The translations under genes and the position numbers were made by a program. DNA of 64,000 nt from an uncultured Kordiimonas sp. (GTDB taxonomy: Bacteria > Pseudomonadota > Alphaproteobacteria > Sphingomonadales > Kordiimonadaceae), in contig CANNDZ010000002.1 of assembly GCA_947503575.1 (NCBI GenBank), positions 248,001 through 312,000 on the forward strand. Direction: 5' to 3'. The notes under the pieces were generated by a model, which saw nothing but the letters and a program-made list of their open reading frames with translations, searched no databases and was not told where the DNA came from. Shown piece after piece: positions 24,442 to 33,382 of this stretch. The number at the start of each line of letters is the position of its first letter. Positions within the stretch are counted from its first letter, which is position 1.

Positions 24442-25098
24442 ATGATTGATGCAATTACAGCCGCAACAGCCAACGGCGCCGCCGGTGCCGACAGCAAAAA
24501 ACTCGCGGAAGACTTCGATGACTTTCTGACCCTGCTGACGACGCAGCTTCAGAATCAGGACCCGCTCGACCCAATGGACAGCGGGGAGTTTACGCAGCAG
24601 CTTGTTGCCTTTACGGGCGTGGAACAACAAATCCAGACCAACCAGAACCTTGAATTGCTGGCGAACCTGTCTCGCCTGCAAAATCTGGCTAGCAGCGGCA
24701 GCTATCTGGGTAGCGACGCGCTCATTTTCCGTGACCTGGGCGATCACACAGGCGACGGTATTACCTGGCGCTATGAAAACACCCTGCCCACCGAAGACCT
24801 GAAGCTGGAAGTGCGTAATGAGCAAGGCGCGCTGATATATAGCCAGTCTGGCAACACGGGCCTTGGTAGTCACGAATTCCAGTGGGACGGCATTGATGCC
24901 GCAGGCCTACCCGTAGAGCACGGAAATTACAGGCTTGAGATTGTTGCAGAAAATGAAGCAGGCGACAGCCTGACACCAGACATAATGGTCCGTGAAACAA
25001 TTCGCGGCGTCGATACCAGCGGGTTTGAGCCCGTCTTCACGATTGGCCCCAATGAGGCAGGTCAAACAGAAATTCTGGAGCTGATCTACAACGGTTAG
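24442..25098 (+). CDS. flgD: Flagellar hook capping protein FlgD
   Basis: A 218-residue hook-assembly scaffold that caps the growing hook in the periplasm and outside the cell. The N-terminal signature FLTLLTTQLQNQDPLDPM followed by FTQQLVAFTGVEQQ is diagnostic, and the FlgD Ig-like and tudor-like domains follow, with HEFQWDGIDAAGLPVEHGNYR. It lies 15 bases after fliK and is probably translated from the same transcript. Confidence 0.94.
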   Translation: MIDAITAATANGAAGADSKKLAEDFDDFLTLLTTQLQNQDPLDPMDSGEFTQQLVAFTGVEQQIQTNQNLELLANLSRLQNLASSGSYLGSDALIFRDLGDHTGDGITWRYENTLPTEDLKLEVRNEQGALIYSQSGNTGLGSHEFQWDGIDAAGLPVEHGNYRLEIVAENEAGDSLTPDIMVRETIRGVDTSGFEPVFTIGPNEAGQTEILELIYNG

Positions 25099-25223
25099 CC
25101 CGACAATAGGCCGGACCGAAGTGCCCGGCATATTACCCCAAGTGCCCGCCATAGCATAAAGGGGTGATTTGAGCAGAAAGCCTACAACACGTGAAAACGC
25201 AAAAGAGTGTAGGAGATTAAAAA

Positions 25224-26579
25224 ATGGCATTCACTGCTTTGGCAGCAGGTGTATCGGGACTTCAAGCCTTTACCGAAGGCGTTGGCGTCATTGCCGATAA
25301 CATCACCAACGTAAACACGATCGGATATAAAGAAACCCGGTCACGATTTTCAACTCTGGTAACAGAAACAGCAGCGCTGTCTTCTTATTCACCAGGTGGC
25401 GTTCGCGCCTTTTCGCAGACACTTGTGTCTAAGCAGGGCCTATTGCAGCCGTCCAGCTCACAAACGGACCTGTCAATTGACGGCGCTGGTTTCTTTGTTG
25501 TTCGCAACGCAGATACAGCGAATGACACATCGGGCGAATTTATTTACACCCGAGCGGGGGCTTTTACCCAAGATGCTGAAGGCTTCTTCCAGAACACTGC
25601 TGGGCATTTTCTGATGGGCTGGCCACTGGATACAGCGGGCGAAATTCCGTCAAACCAGAATGACTTGACTGAACTGCAGCCTATCAACATCAACACATTG
25701 AATGGTTTCGGTGACGCAACATCAGCTGTTGCCCTGCGGGCTAACTTGCAGGCCAGTACGCCAGTTACGGCAGGCTACACAACAGCTGGTGAAATGGCAG
25801 ATGGTACCTTCACCCCAGATTTTGAAACCAACCTTCAAATCTTTGACAGCTTGGGTCGTTCGCACACCGTTGTTTTGTCTGCTCTGAAAACCGGAACAAA
25901 CAGCTGGAACTATGAACTGACATTTGATGACGGGAGTGTTCTTGACGCGACCGATCACCCCAATGGCCTCATCGGTGATGGTACGCTTGTGTTTAATCCA
26001 GACGGTTCCCTGGACCTTGGCAGCTCATCTTTAAATGACCAGGTTACGGCTGCTGCGGTTACACTGCCTGGTGGCACATTAACCTTCAACTTTGATAATA
26101 CGGGTGCCACCTCCGTGGAGGACGGATCAATCGTCTTCGACTTTGGCACGGACGGTGAAGCAGATGGGTTTTCACAGTTCGACAGTATCTCTACCCTGAT
26201 TTCATCAGCGGCGGATGGTGCCTCGTTCGACAATGTGAACGGTGTGTCCATCGGTGAAGACGGTGTGGTTACGGCCCTGTTTGATAACGGCCTCACACTG
26301 GACGTGTTCCAGCTGCCGGTCGCAATTTTCCAAAACCCGGATGGTCTGACAAGACGCCAGGGCAATGCCTTTGGTATCTCTGACCTGTCGGGGGATTTTG
26401 CGCTGCAGCAAGCGGGCTTTGGCGGCGCTGGCAGCGTAGCGCCAAACTCGCTTGAACAGTCAACCGTTGATCTTGCTAACGAGTTCTCGGAACTGATCAA
26501 GGTGCAGCGGGCGTTTTCTGCCTCCACCCGAATCATCACGACATCAGATGAGATCCTGGAAGAACTGACCAGACTGTAA
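25224..26579 (+). CDS. flgE: Flagellar hook protein FlgE
   Basis: A 451-residue subunit of the hook filament. The N-terminal rod/hook motif (about 1-35) contains GLQAFTEGVGVIADNITNVN and TIGYKETR. The central domain has the FlgE repeat region DSLGRSHTVVLSALK, and the C-terminal Flg_bbr_C segment NSLEQSTVDLANEFSELI closes the protein. TAGGAG precedes the ATG. It follows flgD by 125 bases and is the last gene before a strong terminator. Confidence 0.95.
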   Translation: MAFTALAAGVSGLQAFTEGVGVIADNITNVNTIGYKETRSRFSTLVTETAALSSYSPGGVRAFSQTLVSKQGLLQPSSSQTDLSIDGAGFFVVRNADTANDTSGEFIYTRAGAFTQDAEGFFQNTAGHFLMGWPLDTAGEIPSNQNDLTELQPININTLNGFGDATSAVALRANLQASTPVTAGYTTAGEMADGTFTPDFETNLQIFDSLGRSHTVVLSALKTGTNSWNYELTFDDGSVLDATDHPNGLIGDGTLVFNPDGSLDLGSSSLNDQVTAAAVTLPGGTLTFNFDNTGATSVEDGSIVFDFGTDGEADGFSQFDSISTLISSAADGASFDNVNGVSIGEDGVVTALFDNGLTLDVFQLPVAIFQNPDGLTRRQGNAFGISDLSGDFALQQAGFGGAGSVAPNSLEQSTVDLANEFSELIKVQRAFSASTRIITTSDEILEELTRL

Positions 26580-26603
26580 AGTCATAGGTTTACTCTTTTG
26601 CAA

Positions 26604-26640
26604 CGGGCGGTTGGCATCACGCTGGCCGCCCGATTTTATT
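26604..26640 (+). terminator. Terminator of the fliK-flgD-flgE operon
   Basis: Stem CGGGCGGTTGGC (26604-26615), loop ATCAC, GCTGGCCGCCCG (26621-26632), followed by ATTTTATT. The stem contains G-U pairs. It separates flgE from sciP. Confidence 0.8.
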
Positions 26641-26688
26641 ATCACTATATTTCAATGCCTTATGAAAAATTAGATACAATTTTATCTA

Positions 26689-26721
26689 TTAGGTCTTTGT
26701 TAAACAGGCGCTCGCTAAAAT
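26689..26721 (+). promoter_or_regulatory. Candidate CtrA-dependent promoter of sciP
   Basis: TTAG-N7-TTAA (26689-26703) matches the CtrA box TTAA-N7-TTAA with one change. A -10-like TAAAAT follows at 26716-26721, 12 bases on. An AT-rich inverted repeat TAGATA-N6-TATCTA lies just upstream (26671-26688). Confidence 0.5.
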
Positions 26722-26777
26722 GGGCTACCAAACAAAAAGACCCAGGCACCCTTGCAGAAAAGGCATCCAGTTCCGGC

Positions 26778-27062
26778 ATGAATTCCGTCTCTAAAAATAT
26801 CGACCCCATGCAAGGTGATAACGACAATACTATCGTAGTGGACCTGCCCAGCCCGGACACCAAACGATGGGTTGCGCGCCGCAAGGCACAAGTCGTCTAT
26901 GCGGTTCAAGCCGGAGCCATCAGCCTGACCGAAGCCTGCGAACGCTACACACTGTCGGTTGAGGAATTCCTGGGCTGGCAGCGCGCAATAGAAAGCAACG
27001 GTCTACCCGGCCTTAGGGCAACGCGCATTCAAAAATATCGCGGCCACAAAGCAGAAACCTGA
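26778..27062 (+). CDS. sciP: SciP-type CtrA inhibitory protein (DUF1153)
   Basis: A helix-turn-helix protein of the DUF1153 family, about 94 residues from the chosen ATG. KRWVARRKAQVVYAV, ACERYTLSVEEFLGWQRAI and LRATRIQKYR are the family blocks. In Caulobacter SciP binds CtrA and blocks its transcriptional activity in G1 cells. The frame is open back to a TTG at 26598, but that passes through the flgE terminator, so a later start is needed. 26778 gives the usual family length, and 26808 is also possible. Its position between hook and basal-body genes is conserved in relatives as far as I recall. It is likely CtrA-regulated itself. Confidence 0.85.
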   Translation: MNSVSKNIDPMQGDNDNTIVVDLPSPDTKRWVARRKAQVVYAVQAGAISLTEACERYTLSVEEFLGWQRAIESNGLPGLRATRIQKYRGHKAET

Positions 27063-27133
27063 TAGTGTAGCTGCTCGACGTCCTGTCGGATTTAGGCGTC
27101 ACCCTACCTTCCCGCACCTCCATAAAAAATTAA

Positions 27134-27170
27134 TAGGCAACTTTTGCCTAGATTTAACGATCTGTTTACC
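27134..27170 (+). promoter_or_regulatory. Composite regulatory region of fliF: inverted repeat plus CtrA-like box
   Basis: A perfect inverted repeat TAGGCAA-CTT-TTGCCTA (27134-27150) is followed three bases later by TTAA-N7-TTTA (27154-27168), a CtrA box with one change. It lies about 72-108 bases before fliF. GGCAA half-sites also occur upstream of fliK, suggesting a common flagellar regulator, plausibly FlbD. Confidence 0.55.
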
Positions 27171-27241
27171 TTGTTGGCGTATCCCTCAGTCTACTACCCA
27201 TAGAAATTACATTGCCCGACTGATAATGACCGGATCGTACA

Positions 27242-28939
27242 TTGGATAGTTTTCTGCAGTTAATACGGAACCTCGGCACTGGCCGTTTGCTTCTGATTTC
27301 GCTCGTTGGCGCTGGTACGCTAGCCTTTTTGTTCATCGTGGGCGGCGGGATGCGCACATCCCCCATGACCCCCTTATACACAGACCTGGACCCTGCCGAC
27401 GCAGCGTCCATCGCACAGCGTCTGGAAGCCGATGGTATTCAATATGAAACCAGCGCCGGTGGCCGTATCGTCCGCGTGCCACAAGACCAAGTGGACAGAT
27501 TGCGGCTGTTGCTGGCAGGTGAAGGCCTGTCAGGTGGTGTGGTTGGCAAAGAAATCTTTGACCAGGAATCCAGTTTCGGTCGCACAAGTTTTGAACTGAA
27601 CGTCAACTATGTGCGCGCCATAGAAGGTGAGCTTGCCCGCACGATCAAAAACATCCGTTCTGTTTCAGAAGCGCGCGTGCACATTGTGATGCCAGAGCGC
27701 CGCCCCTTCCAGCGGGAAGCACAGGGCCCTTCCGCATCCATCCTATTGAAAACTAATGGTGCGCTGGGTCAATCTCAGGCGCTGGCCATTCAGGCGCTTG
27801 TGGCATCAGCCGTGCCCAGCTTATCGCCCGATCGGGTAACCATTTCAGATACAATGGGCCGCTTGTTGGTGGACGGAGCAGAAGAAGGCGACCTGGCCAG
27901 CCTGTCCAACCTTGAAGAAGCGCGCTTGTCGAAAGAACGGCAATATCGCCAGAAAATCGAACAGCTGTTGGCGCGCCGGGTTGGCAATGGCCGGGTACGC
28001 GCAGAAGTATCGGTGGATATGGACATGAGCCGCCAGACCACCAGCCAAACAATTTATGACCCCAACAATCAGGTGGTTCTGTCAACCAACACCCGCGAAG
28101 AAATCGCGCGGGAAAGCGACGGTGTTGGTGGCCAGGTTACTGTGGCAAACGCATTGCCCGATGCATCAGGCAATAACCCCAGCAACAGCAGCAACAGCCA
28201 AACCACAGAAGAAACCACAAATTTTGAAAACTCAAAAACCGAAACTGTGACCGTCCAGGAACCCGGTCAGGTCACGCAAATTCGTGTCTCGGTGCTGGTG
28301 GACGGCATCCGCACGCTGGATGTAGATGGTAACACCACCGCCTACGAGGACCGCGACACCACAGAAATACAGCAACTGCAACAACTGGTCGAAAGCGCAA
28401 TTCCCTATGACACCAATCGCGGTGACACGGTCGTGGTGCAAAGCATGCGTTTTGTTGACCCTGCCCCAATGGCAGAATCTGCGGCAGCCTTTAGCCTGTT
28501 TGGTCTGAACAAAGAAGATTTGGTCGATATTCTGTCCACAGGCGGGTCCTTCGTTGCCATTATTCTGGTGATCCTGCTTGTTGTTCGGCCACTGGTTATT
28601 CGCGTGATCGAGGCGATCCCTGATGCACCGCCACCGCCAGACCCTGCCCAACTTGAAAACAACGTGCCGGAAACACCGGCGATTACCGGACCGCAACAAA
28701 TCACGCCTGAACTGATGGCAGCCGCTGCGGAAGGTGATGAAAATGCCTCGGCGCTGGTTTTGGCGGCGCGGCAACAGGGACAACTGAGCCTTGATCAAAT
28801 GGGTACTGACACACGAATTGACGTGGCACAGGTAGAAGGCCGCATACAGGAATCTGCCGTTAAAAAAGTAGCCAACATTATCAGAGCAAACCCGGACGAA
28901 TCTGTTTCGATTGTCCGACACTGGCTCTACGCAGACTAA
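27242..28939 (+). CDS. fliF: Flagellar MS-ring protein FliF
   Basis: A 565-residue inner-membrane protein that forms the MS ring. The first membrane helix (about 15-36) is followed by the periplasmic ring-building region MTPLYTDLDPADAASIAQRL, the YscJ/FliF motif VRAIEGELARTIKNIRSVSEARVHI-type block (about 120-145), a Ser/Asn/Thr-rich loop, and the second helix at about 433-455. The C-terminal tail with SVSIVRHWLY binds FliG. The start is TTG at 27242 with no visible Shine-Dalgarno; the reading begins with the expected short polar segment. It is first in a long operon. Confidence 0.95.
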   Translation: MDSFLQLIRNLGTGRLLLISLVGAGTLAFLFIVGGGMRTSPMTPLYTDLDPADAASIAQRLEADGIQYETSAGGRIVRVPQDQVDRLRLLLAGEGLSGGVVGKEIFDQESSFGRTSFELNVNYVRAIEGELARTIKNIRSVSEARVHIVMPERRPFQREAQGPSASILLKTNGALGQSQALAIQALVASAVPSLSPDRVTISDTMGRLLVDGAEEGDLASLSNLEEARLSKERQYRQKIEQLLARRVGNGRVRAEVSVDMDMSRQTTSQTIYDPNNQVVLSTNTREEIARESDGVGGQVTVANALPDASGNNPSNSSNSQTTEETTNFENSKTETVTVQEPGQVTQIRVSVLVDGIRTLDVDGNTTAYEDRDTTEIQQLQQLVESAIPYDTNRGDTVVVQSMRFVDPAPMAESAAAFSLFGLNKEDLVDILSTGGSFVAIILVILLVVRPLVIRVIEAIPDAPPPPDPAQLENNVPETPAITGPQQITPELMAAAAEGDENASALVLAARQQGQLSLDQMGTDTRIDVAQVEGRIQESAVKKVANIIRANPDESVSIVRHWLYAD

Positions 28940-28996
28940 AGACGATACGCATTGGTCACCCATGTGTGGCCTGACGGGACAAAATGAGGACCTGAC

Positions 28997-30007
28997 GTGA
29001 GTATTGAAGTGGGTAAATTGAACGGCGCGCAGAAGGCAGCTGCCTTTATGCTGGCAATCGGCGAAGACTATGGTCGCACGATCTGGGAAGCGCTGAGCGA
29101 TGATGAAATTAAAGAATTGTCGCAGCATATGTCTAATCTGGGCGCTGTTAACGCTAATGACGTGGAAGAGCTGTTCATCGAATTTGCGTCTCAGGTTTCA
29201 ACTGTTGGCAACCTGAACGGTTCTTTTGAAAGCACCGAGCGGTTGCTGGGTAAAATGCTGCCCGGTGATCGGGTTCAGCAAATCATGGATGAAATCCGGG
29301 GCCCGGCAGGCCGCACCATGTGGGACAAGCTGGGCAATGTGAACGAGATGGTGCTGGCCAGCTACCTGAAAAATGAATACCCGCAAACGGTCGCGGTGGT
29401 GCTTCAAAAAATTAAAGCAGAGCATGCGGCGCGTGTACTTTCTGTCCTGCCTGAAGACTTTTCCATGGAAGTCATCATGCGCATGCTGCGGATGGAGTCA
29501 GTTCAGAAAGACATTCTGGATAAAGTAGAGCAAACGCTGCGCGTCGAGTTTATGAACAACCTTGCACGCACCAGCCAGCGCGATAGCCACGAAACCATTG
29601 CTGAGATTTTCAACTTCCTGGATCGTAGCGCAGAAAGCCGCTTTCTTGCGGCGCTGGAAGACCGAAACCGCGATAGCGCTGAGCGCATCCGCGCGCTTAT
29701 GTTCACCTTTGAAGACCTTGCGAACCTGGACCCAAGCGGGGTTCAAACGTTGCTGCGCAACGTCGACAAGGACAAACTGGCGCTTGGTATGAAGGGTGCG
29801 TCCGACACACTTCGGGACTTGTTCTTTTCCAATATGTCAGAGCGTGCGGCCAAAATCCTGCGCGAGGACATGGAAGCCATGGGGCCTGTGCGGTTGCGCG
29901 ATGTTGATGACGCCCAAATGGACATGGTGAATAAAGCGAAAGACCTGGCGGAAGCCGGCGAAATCCTACTGTCTGATAACAAAGGCGAGGACGAGTTGAT
30001 TTACTGA
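28997..30007 (+). CDS. fliG: Flagellar motor switch protein FliG
   Basis: A 336-residue rotor protein that couples the MS ring to the stator. The start is GTG at 28997, with GAGGA upstream. The middle-domain motif is [14 protein letters not shown] (EHPQ-type), and the C-terminal torque domain contains [11 protein letters not shown] with charged residues for stator contact and the [20 protein letters not shown] segment. It ends in ATGA overlap with fliH. Confidence 0.95.
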   Translation: MSIEVGKLNGAQKAAAFMLAIGEDYGRTIWEALSDDEIKELSQHMSNLGAVNANDVEELFIEFASQVSTVGNLNGSFESTERLLGKMLPGDRVQQIMDEIRGPAGRTMWDKLGNVNEMVLASYLKNEYPQTVAVVLQKIKAEHAARVLSVLPEDFSMEVIMRMLRMESVQKDILDKVEQTLRVEFMNNLARTSQRDSHETIAEIFNFLDRSAESRFLAALEDRNRDSAERIRALMFTFEDLANLDPSGVQTLLRNVDKDKLALGMKGASDTLRDLFFSNMSERAAKILREDMEAMGPVRLRDVDDAQMDMVNKAKDLAEAGEILLSDNKGEDELIY

Positions 30008-30675
30008 TGACAAGTCCGATCAAATATACATTTGACCAAGCGTTCGATGGTGGGGCGAAAACCCGCCATGACCTAGAGATTGAGCAACTGGTCAAAGACG
30101 CCGAAGATCGTCGCCAGCAATCCTATGCGCAGGGCGTGGAGGACGGTCGGGCGCAAGCGTTACAGGAAATCGAGGCCGCCACAAAAGACGCAGTTTTGCA
30201 GTTGGGGCAGTCGGCGCAGTCGCTATTTGACCAGCGTGAAGCACTGGAGTCTGGCCTGAAACAGGAAATGGTGCATCTCGCCTACGCAATTGCTTCCAAA
30301 CTTTCCAGCGCCCTGATACGGACCAAACCAACTGCTGAGGTGCAGGCGCTTATTGAAGACTGCCTCGCTACCGTATCGCGGGAACCGCGACTGGTTGTAC
30401 GGGTATCAGAAAATATCAGTGAAGCCATTACAGAGCAGTTAGACGCCATGAAAAGCGCAACAAGTTTTGCTGGCGACATTGTCTTGATTGGCGAGCCGCA
30501 GATGGGTGATCAGGATTGTCGTGTGGAATGGCCGGACGGCGGATCGGAACGCAAGCAAGACATGGTCAAGCATCAAATCGAAGATGCCGTTCAGCGGTTT
30601 GTTCTGACGGAACTTGAAGACCACATGGGCGCAGCAAGCTCGGACCCCGGCGACACAACAGAATTGGCAAGCTAA
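30007..30675 (+). CDS. fliH: Flagellar assembly protein FliH
   Basis: A 222-residue regulator of the FliI export ATPase. The N-terminal half is a charged, helical stretch (about 20-90, with YAQGVEDGRAQALQEIE), and the C-terminal half has the FliH-like MVHLAYAIASKLSSALI helix and the VVRVSENISEAI segment. The family is poorly conserved, so identification also rests on position between fliG and fliN. Translation overlaps the fliG stop. Confidence 0.82.
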   Translation: MTSPIKYTFDQAFDGGAKTRHDLEIEQLVKDAEDRRQQSYAQGVEDGRAQALQEIEAATKDAVLQLGQSAQSLFDQREALESGLKQEMVHLAYAIASKLSSALIRTKPTAEVQALIEDCLATVSREPRLVVRVSENISEAITEQLDAMKSATSFAGDIVLIGEPQMGDQDCRVEWPDGGSERKQDMVKHQIEDAVQRFVLTELEDHMGAASSDPGDTTELAS

Positions 30676-30737
30676 CGACACACAATCGGCCTGGCCGCTG
30701 CGGCCTCGCCAAAAGAATGAGACGATAAGGACACGTT

Positions 30738-31097
30738 ATGGCAAACGAAGGCGAAACCTCAGAAGACGTTGGTCTGGCAGACCTTTCCGGAGACGGTTCC
30801 AAAGCACCTGATCTGGCCCCTAAAGAGGACGGCCAGGTACGTTCGGCGCAAGAACTCGAACCAGTTTTTGATGTTCCCGTGCGCGTGCAGGCAGTCCTTG
30901 GGAAATCAACGCTGGAAGTAAGCCAACTGTTAAAATTGGCACCTGGTGCCGTTGTGGAACTGGACCGTAAAGTTGGCGAAGCCATCGATATTTATGTCAA
31001 CAACCGGCTGGTCGCGCGCGGCGAAGTCGTGCTGGTTGAGGACCATCTGGGCGTCACCATGACAGAAATAATCAAATTGGACGGGGCAACCGGTTAG
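30738..31097 (+). CDS. fliN: Flagellar motor switch protein FliN
   Basis: A 119-residue C-ring component. A short acidic N terminus leads to the SpoA domain (about 45-118): VPVRVQAVLGKSTLEVSQLL, GAVVELDRKVGEAIDIYVN and LVARGEVVLVEDHLGVTMTEI are classic FliN blocks. It forms the switch complex with FliG and FliM; fliM is not in this window. Confidence 0.94.
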   Translation: MANEGETSEDVGLADLSGDGSKAPDLAPKEDGQVRSAQELEPVFDVPVRVQAVLGKSTLEVSQLLKLAPGAVVELDRKVGEAIDIYVNNRLVARGEVVLVEDHLGVTMTEIIKLDGATG

Positions 31098-31124
31098 GCC
31101 GGTTTCAGGTAGGACGCGACGCTT

Positions 31125-31892
31125 ATGAGTACCGTTTTTGGCATGGCGACAGCATTTTTGCTGGTAATCGGAGCGATCCTTTTAGGGGGCTCTCCGCTTG
31201 CGTTCCTTAACCTGCAAGGCGTTATGATTGTTGTTCTGGGTACTTTTGCTGTTACAGCCATCAGCTTCCGGCTGCAGGAAATGATATCCCTGCCCGGCGA
31301 TATCTGGGTTTTGTTACGCCACGGCCAGCGCGACCCGAACGAAGAAGCCATCAAGGTTCTGAAAATTGCGGTTGAAGCCCGCAAACACAATGACATTCTA
31401 ATGCTGGAGCGCCTGTTGCCAAGGCTAAAAGATACGCCGTTTTTGATGAAAGCAATCCAGTTGGTCGTTGACGGTACGCAACCCGACGAAATTGAGCAAA
31501 TCATGCGCCGCGAAGCCAGCACGGCGAGCGCACGTCACATGCGGTCCGTCGACTTTTTACGCCGCGCTGGTGATGTTGCACCCGCGATGGGGCTTATTGG
31601 AACGCTGATCGGTTTGGTGCGCATGCTGGGCAATCTGGATAACCCGGCGGAAATTGGGCCATCAATGGCGGTAGCGCTGCTGACAACCTTTTACGGCGCT
31701 GTGCTCGCGCATCTGGTGTTCATCCCGCTTGCGGCAAAAACCGAACACTGCACCGAAGAAGAAGGGCTTGTGAACAATCTGTATGCGATGGGGGCTACGT
31801 CAATCCGACGCAAGGAAAACCCCCGCCGCCTTGAAATGCTTTTAAACACAATTCTGCCACCGGCAAAACGCGTCACCTTTTTTAAATCATAG
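31125..31892 (+). CDS. motA: MotA/PomA-type flagellar stator protein
   Basis: A 255-residue stator subunit with four predicted membrane helices (two near the N terminus, two in GDVAPAMGLIGTLIGLVRML and AVALLTTFYGAVLAHLVFIP). The length and these motifs resemble sodium-type PomA more than the ~285-residue proton-type MotA, so a sodium-driven motor is possible. No motB/pomB partner lies beside it, which is unusual. It is co-oriented with, and closely spaced to, fliN and flbD. Confidence 0.87.
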   Translation: MSTVFGMATAFLLVIGAILLGGSPLAFLNLQGVMIVVLGTFAVTAISFRLQEMISLPGDIWVLLRHGQRDPNEEAIKVLKIAVEARKHNDILMLERLLPRLKDTPFLMKAIQLVVDGTQPDEIEQIMRREASTASARHMRSVDFLRRAGDVAPAMGLIGTLIGLVRMLGNLDNPAEIGPSMAVALLTTFYGAVLAHLVFIPLAAKTEHCTEEEGLVNNLYAMGATSIRRKENPRRLEMLLNTILPPAKRVTFFKS

Positions 31893-31925
31893 ACGCTGAA
31901 CGGTAATATTGGACGGAGACATACC

Positions 31926-33317
31926 ATGAGACTTTTGATCGTTGGTACACTGGACGGACAGCTTGGCGCTGCCAGTAAAATTGCTATGGACCGCGGCGCA
32001 CAGGTAACCCACGCACCTGACATTGAAGCCGCATTGACTATCCTGCGTACACGCGGGGCAGACCTGTTGATGGTTGAGGTATCCCTGGACATCCCAACGC
32101 TTATCCCGCGGCTTATGGCGGAGCATTTCTCGCTTCCGGTTGTCGCCTGCGGCATAGGAACAGACCCACAAATCGCCGCAGCCGCCGTGCGCGGTGGTGC
32201 CAAGGAATATATTCCCCTACCACCAGATGCCGAGCTGATCGCAGCGGTATTGGAAGCGGTTTCCGAAGATAGCCAGCAATTTATTTATCGTGATGCGGTG
32301 ATGAAAGAAGTTGCCGCCCTTGCAGAACGCGTTGCACCGTCTGAAGCCAGCGTTTTAATCACGGGTGAAAGCGGAACAGGTAAAGAGGTGATGGCGCGCT
32401 TCGTCCATGAAAAAAGCCACCGCGCGAAAAAACCGTTTGTTGCCGTGAACTGCGCGGCTATTCCTGAAAACCTGCTGGAATCTGAACTGTTTGGCCATGA
32501 AAAAGGCGCCTTTACGGGTGCTGTGGCGCGCCGCATCGGTAAATTTGAAGAGGCCAACGGCGGCACGCTGCTGCTGGACGAGATTTCAGAAATGGACGTG
32601 CGGCTACAAGCCAAACTGTTACGCGCTATTCAGGAACGGCAAGTCGACCGGGTCGGTGGCTCCAAACCCGTAAATGTGGACATCCGCATCATCGCCACAT
32701 CAAACCGGAACCTGCAGGATGCTGTGAAAGAAGGCGAGTTCAGAGAAGATCTGTTTTTCCGCCTGAACGTGTTTAACCTGCGTGTGCCGCCGCTACGTGA
32801 ACGCCCTGCCGATATTGCAGCCCTTGCTGCGTTCTTTGCCGATAAATATGCCGACGTGAACCAGGTGGAAAAGCGCCCGCTGTCAAACGAAGCGCTGGTC
32901 GCTTTGAAGGCGCATGCGTGGCCCGGCAACGTGCGCGAGCTTGAAAATGCAATGCACCGCAGTGTGTTGCTGGCCAGCGGCCCGGACATTGGCGTTGGAG
33001 CGATTATGTTGCCGGACGCAAAGGGTAACCTGAGCATGCCGTCTACTTTGAGCGAGGTATCATCCCCCTCCGGCGGAGAAGACGCAGCACTGGCCAGCGA
33101 CGAAGAAGTGCAGGCTGGCCTGGTCGGGAAAACCGTTGCAGAAGTTGAACGCGACCTGATCATTGATACCCTGAAGCATTGTCTTGGTAACCGGACTCAT
33201 GCCGCCAACATACTGGGCATTTCGATCAGGACGCTGCGGAACAAGCTTAATCAGTATAATTCTGAGGGCGTTCCCGTGCCGCAACCCGGCGACACCGGCC
33301 AGCGTGCCCCCGTTTAG
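31926..33317 (+). CDS. flbD: Sigma-54-dependent flagellar transcriptional activator FlbD
   Basis: A 463-residue activator. An N-terminal receiver-like domain (1-115) lacks the usual phosphoacceptor: the position reads VEV, with Glu51. The AAA+ domain (about 140-370) has Walker A GESGTGKE, intact GAFTGA (194-199) that contacts sigma-54, and [13 protein letters not shown]-terminal Fis-type helix-turn-helix ends with [20 protein letters not shown]. In Caulobacter FlbD activates sigma-54 hook and filament genes and represses fliF. A sigma-54 promoter before fliK and repeats before fliF in this window fit that. Confidence 0.92.
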   Translation: MRLLIVGTLDGQLGAASKIAMDRGAQVTHAPDIEAALTILRTRGADLLMVEVSLDIPTLIPRLMAEHFSLPVVACGIGTDPQIAAAAVRGGAKEYIPLPPDAELIAAVLEAVSEDSQQFIYRDAVMKEVAALAERVAPSEASVLITGESGTGKEVMARFVHEKSHRAKKPFVAVNCAAIPENLLESELFGHEKGAFTGAVARRIGKFEEANGGTLLLDEISEMDVRLQAKLLRAIQERQVDRVGGSKPVNVDIRIIATSNRNLQDAVKEGEFREDLFFRLNVFNLRVPPLRERPADIAALAAFFADKYADVNQVEKRPLSNEALVALKAHAWPGNVRELENAMHRSVLLASGPDIGVGAIMLPDAKGNLSMPSTLSEVSSPSGGEDAALASDEEVQAGLVGKTVAEVERDLIIDTLKHCLGNRTHAANILGISIRTLRNKLNQYNSEGVPVPQPGDTGQRAPV

Positions 33318-33382
33318 GCACACATCTTCACACCCGTTATCAACCCCGGGCCTTCAACGCCCCATGATGGTGAAAAAATCTG

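Noticed and set aside
28232-29128. 298-codon minus-strand ORF across the fliF-fliG junction
   Set aside because: Both overlapped genes are certain, and its composition (many Cys, His, Arg) is typical of an antisense frame.
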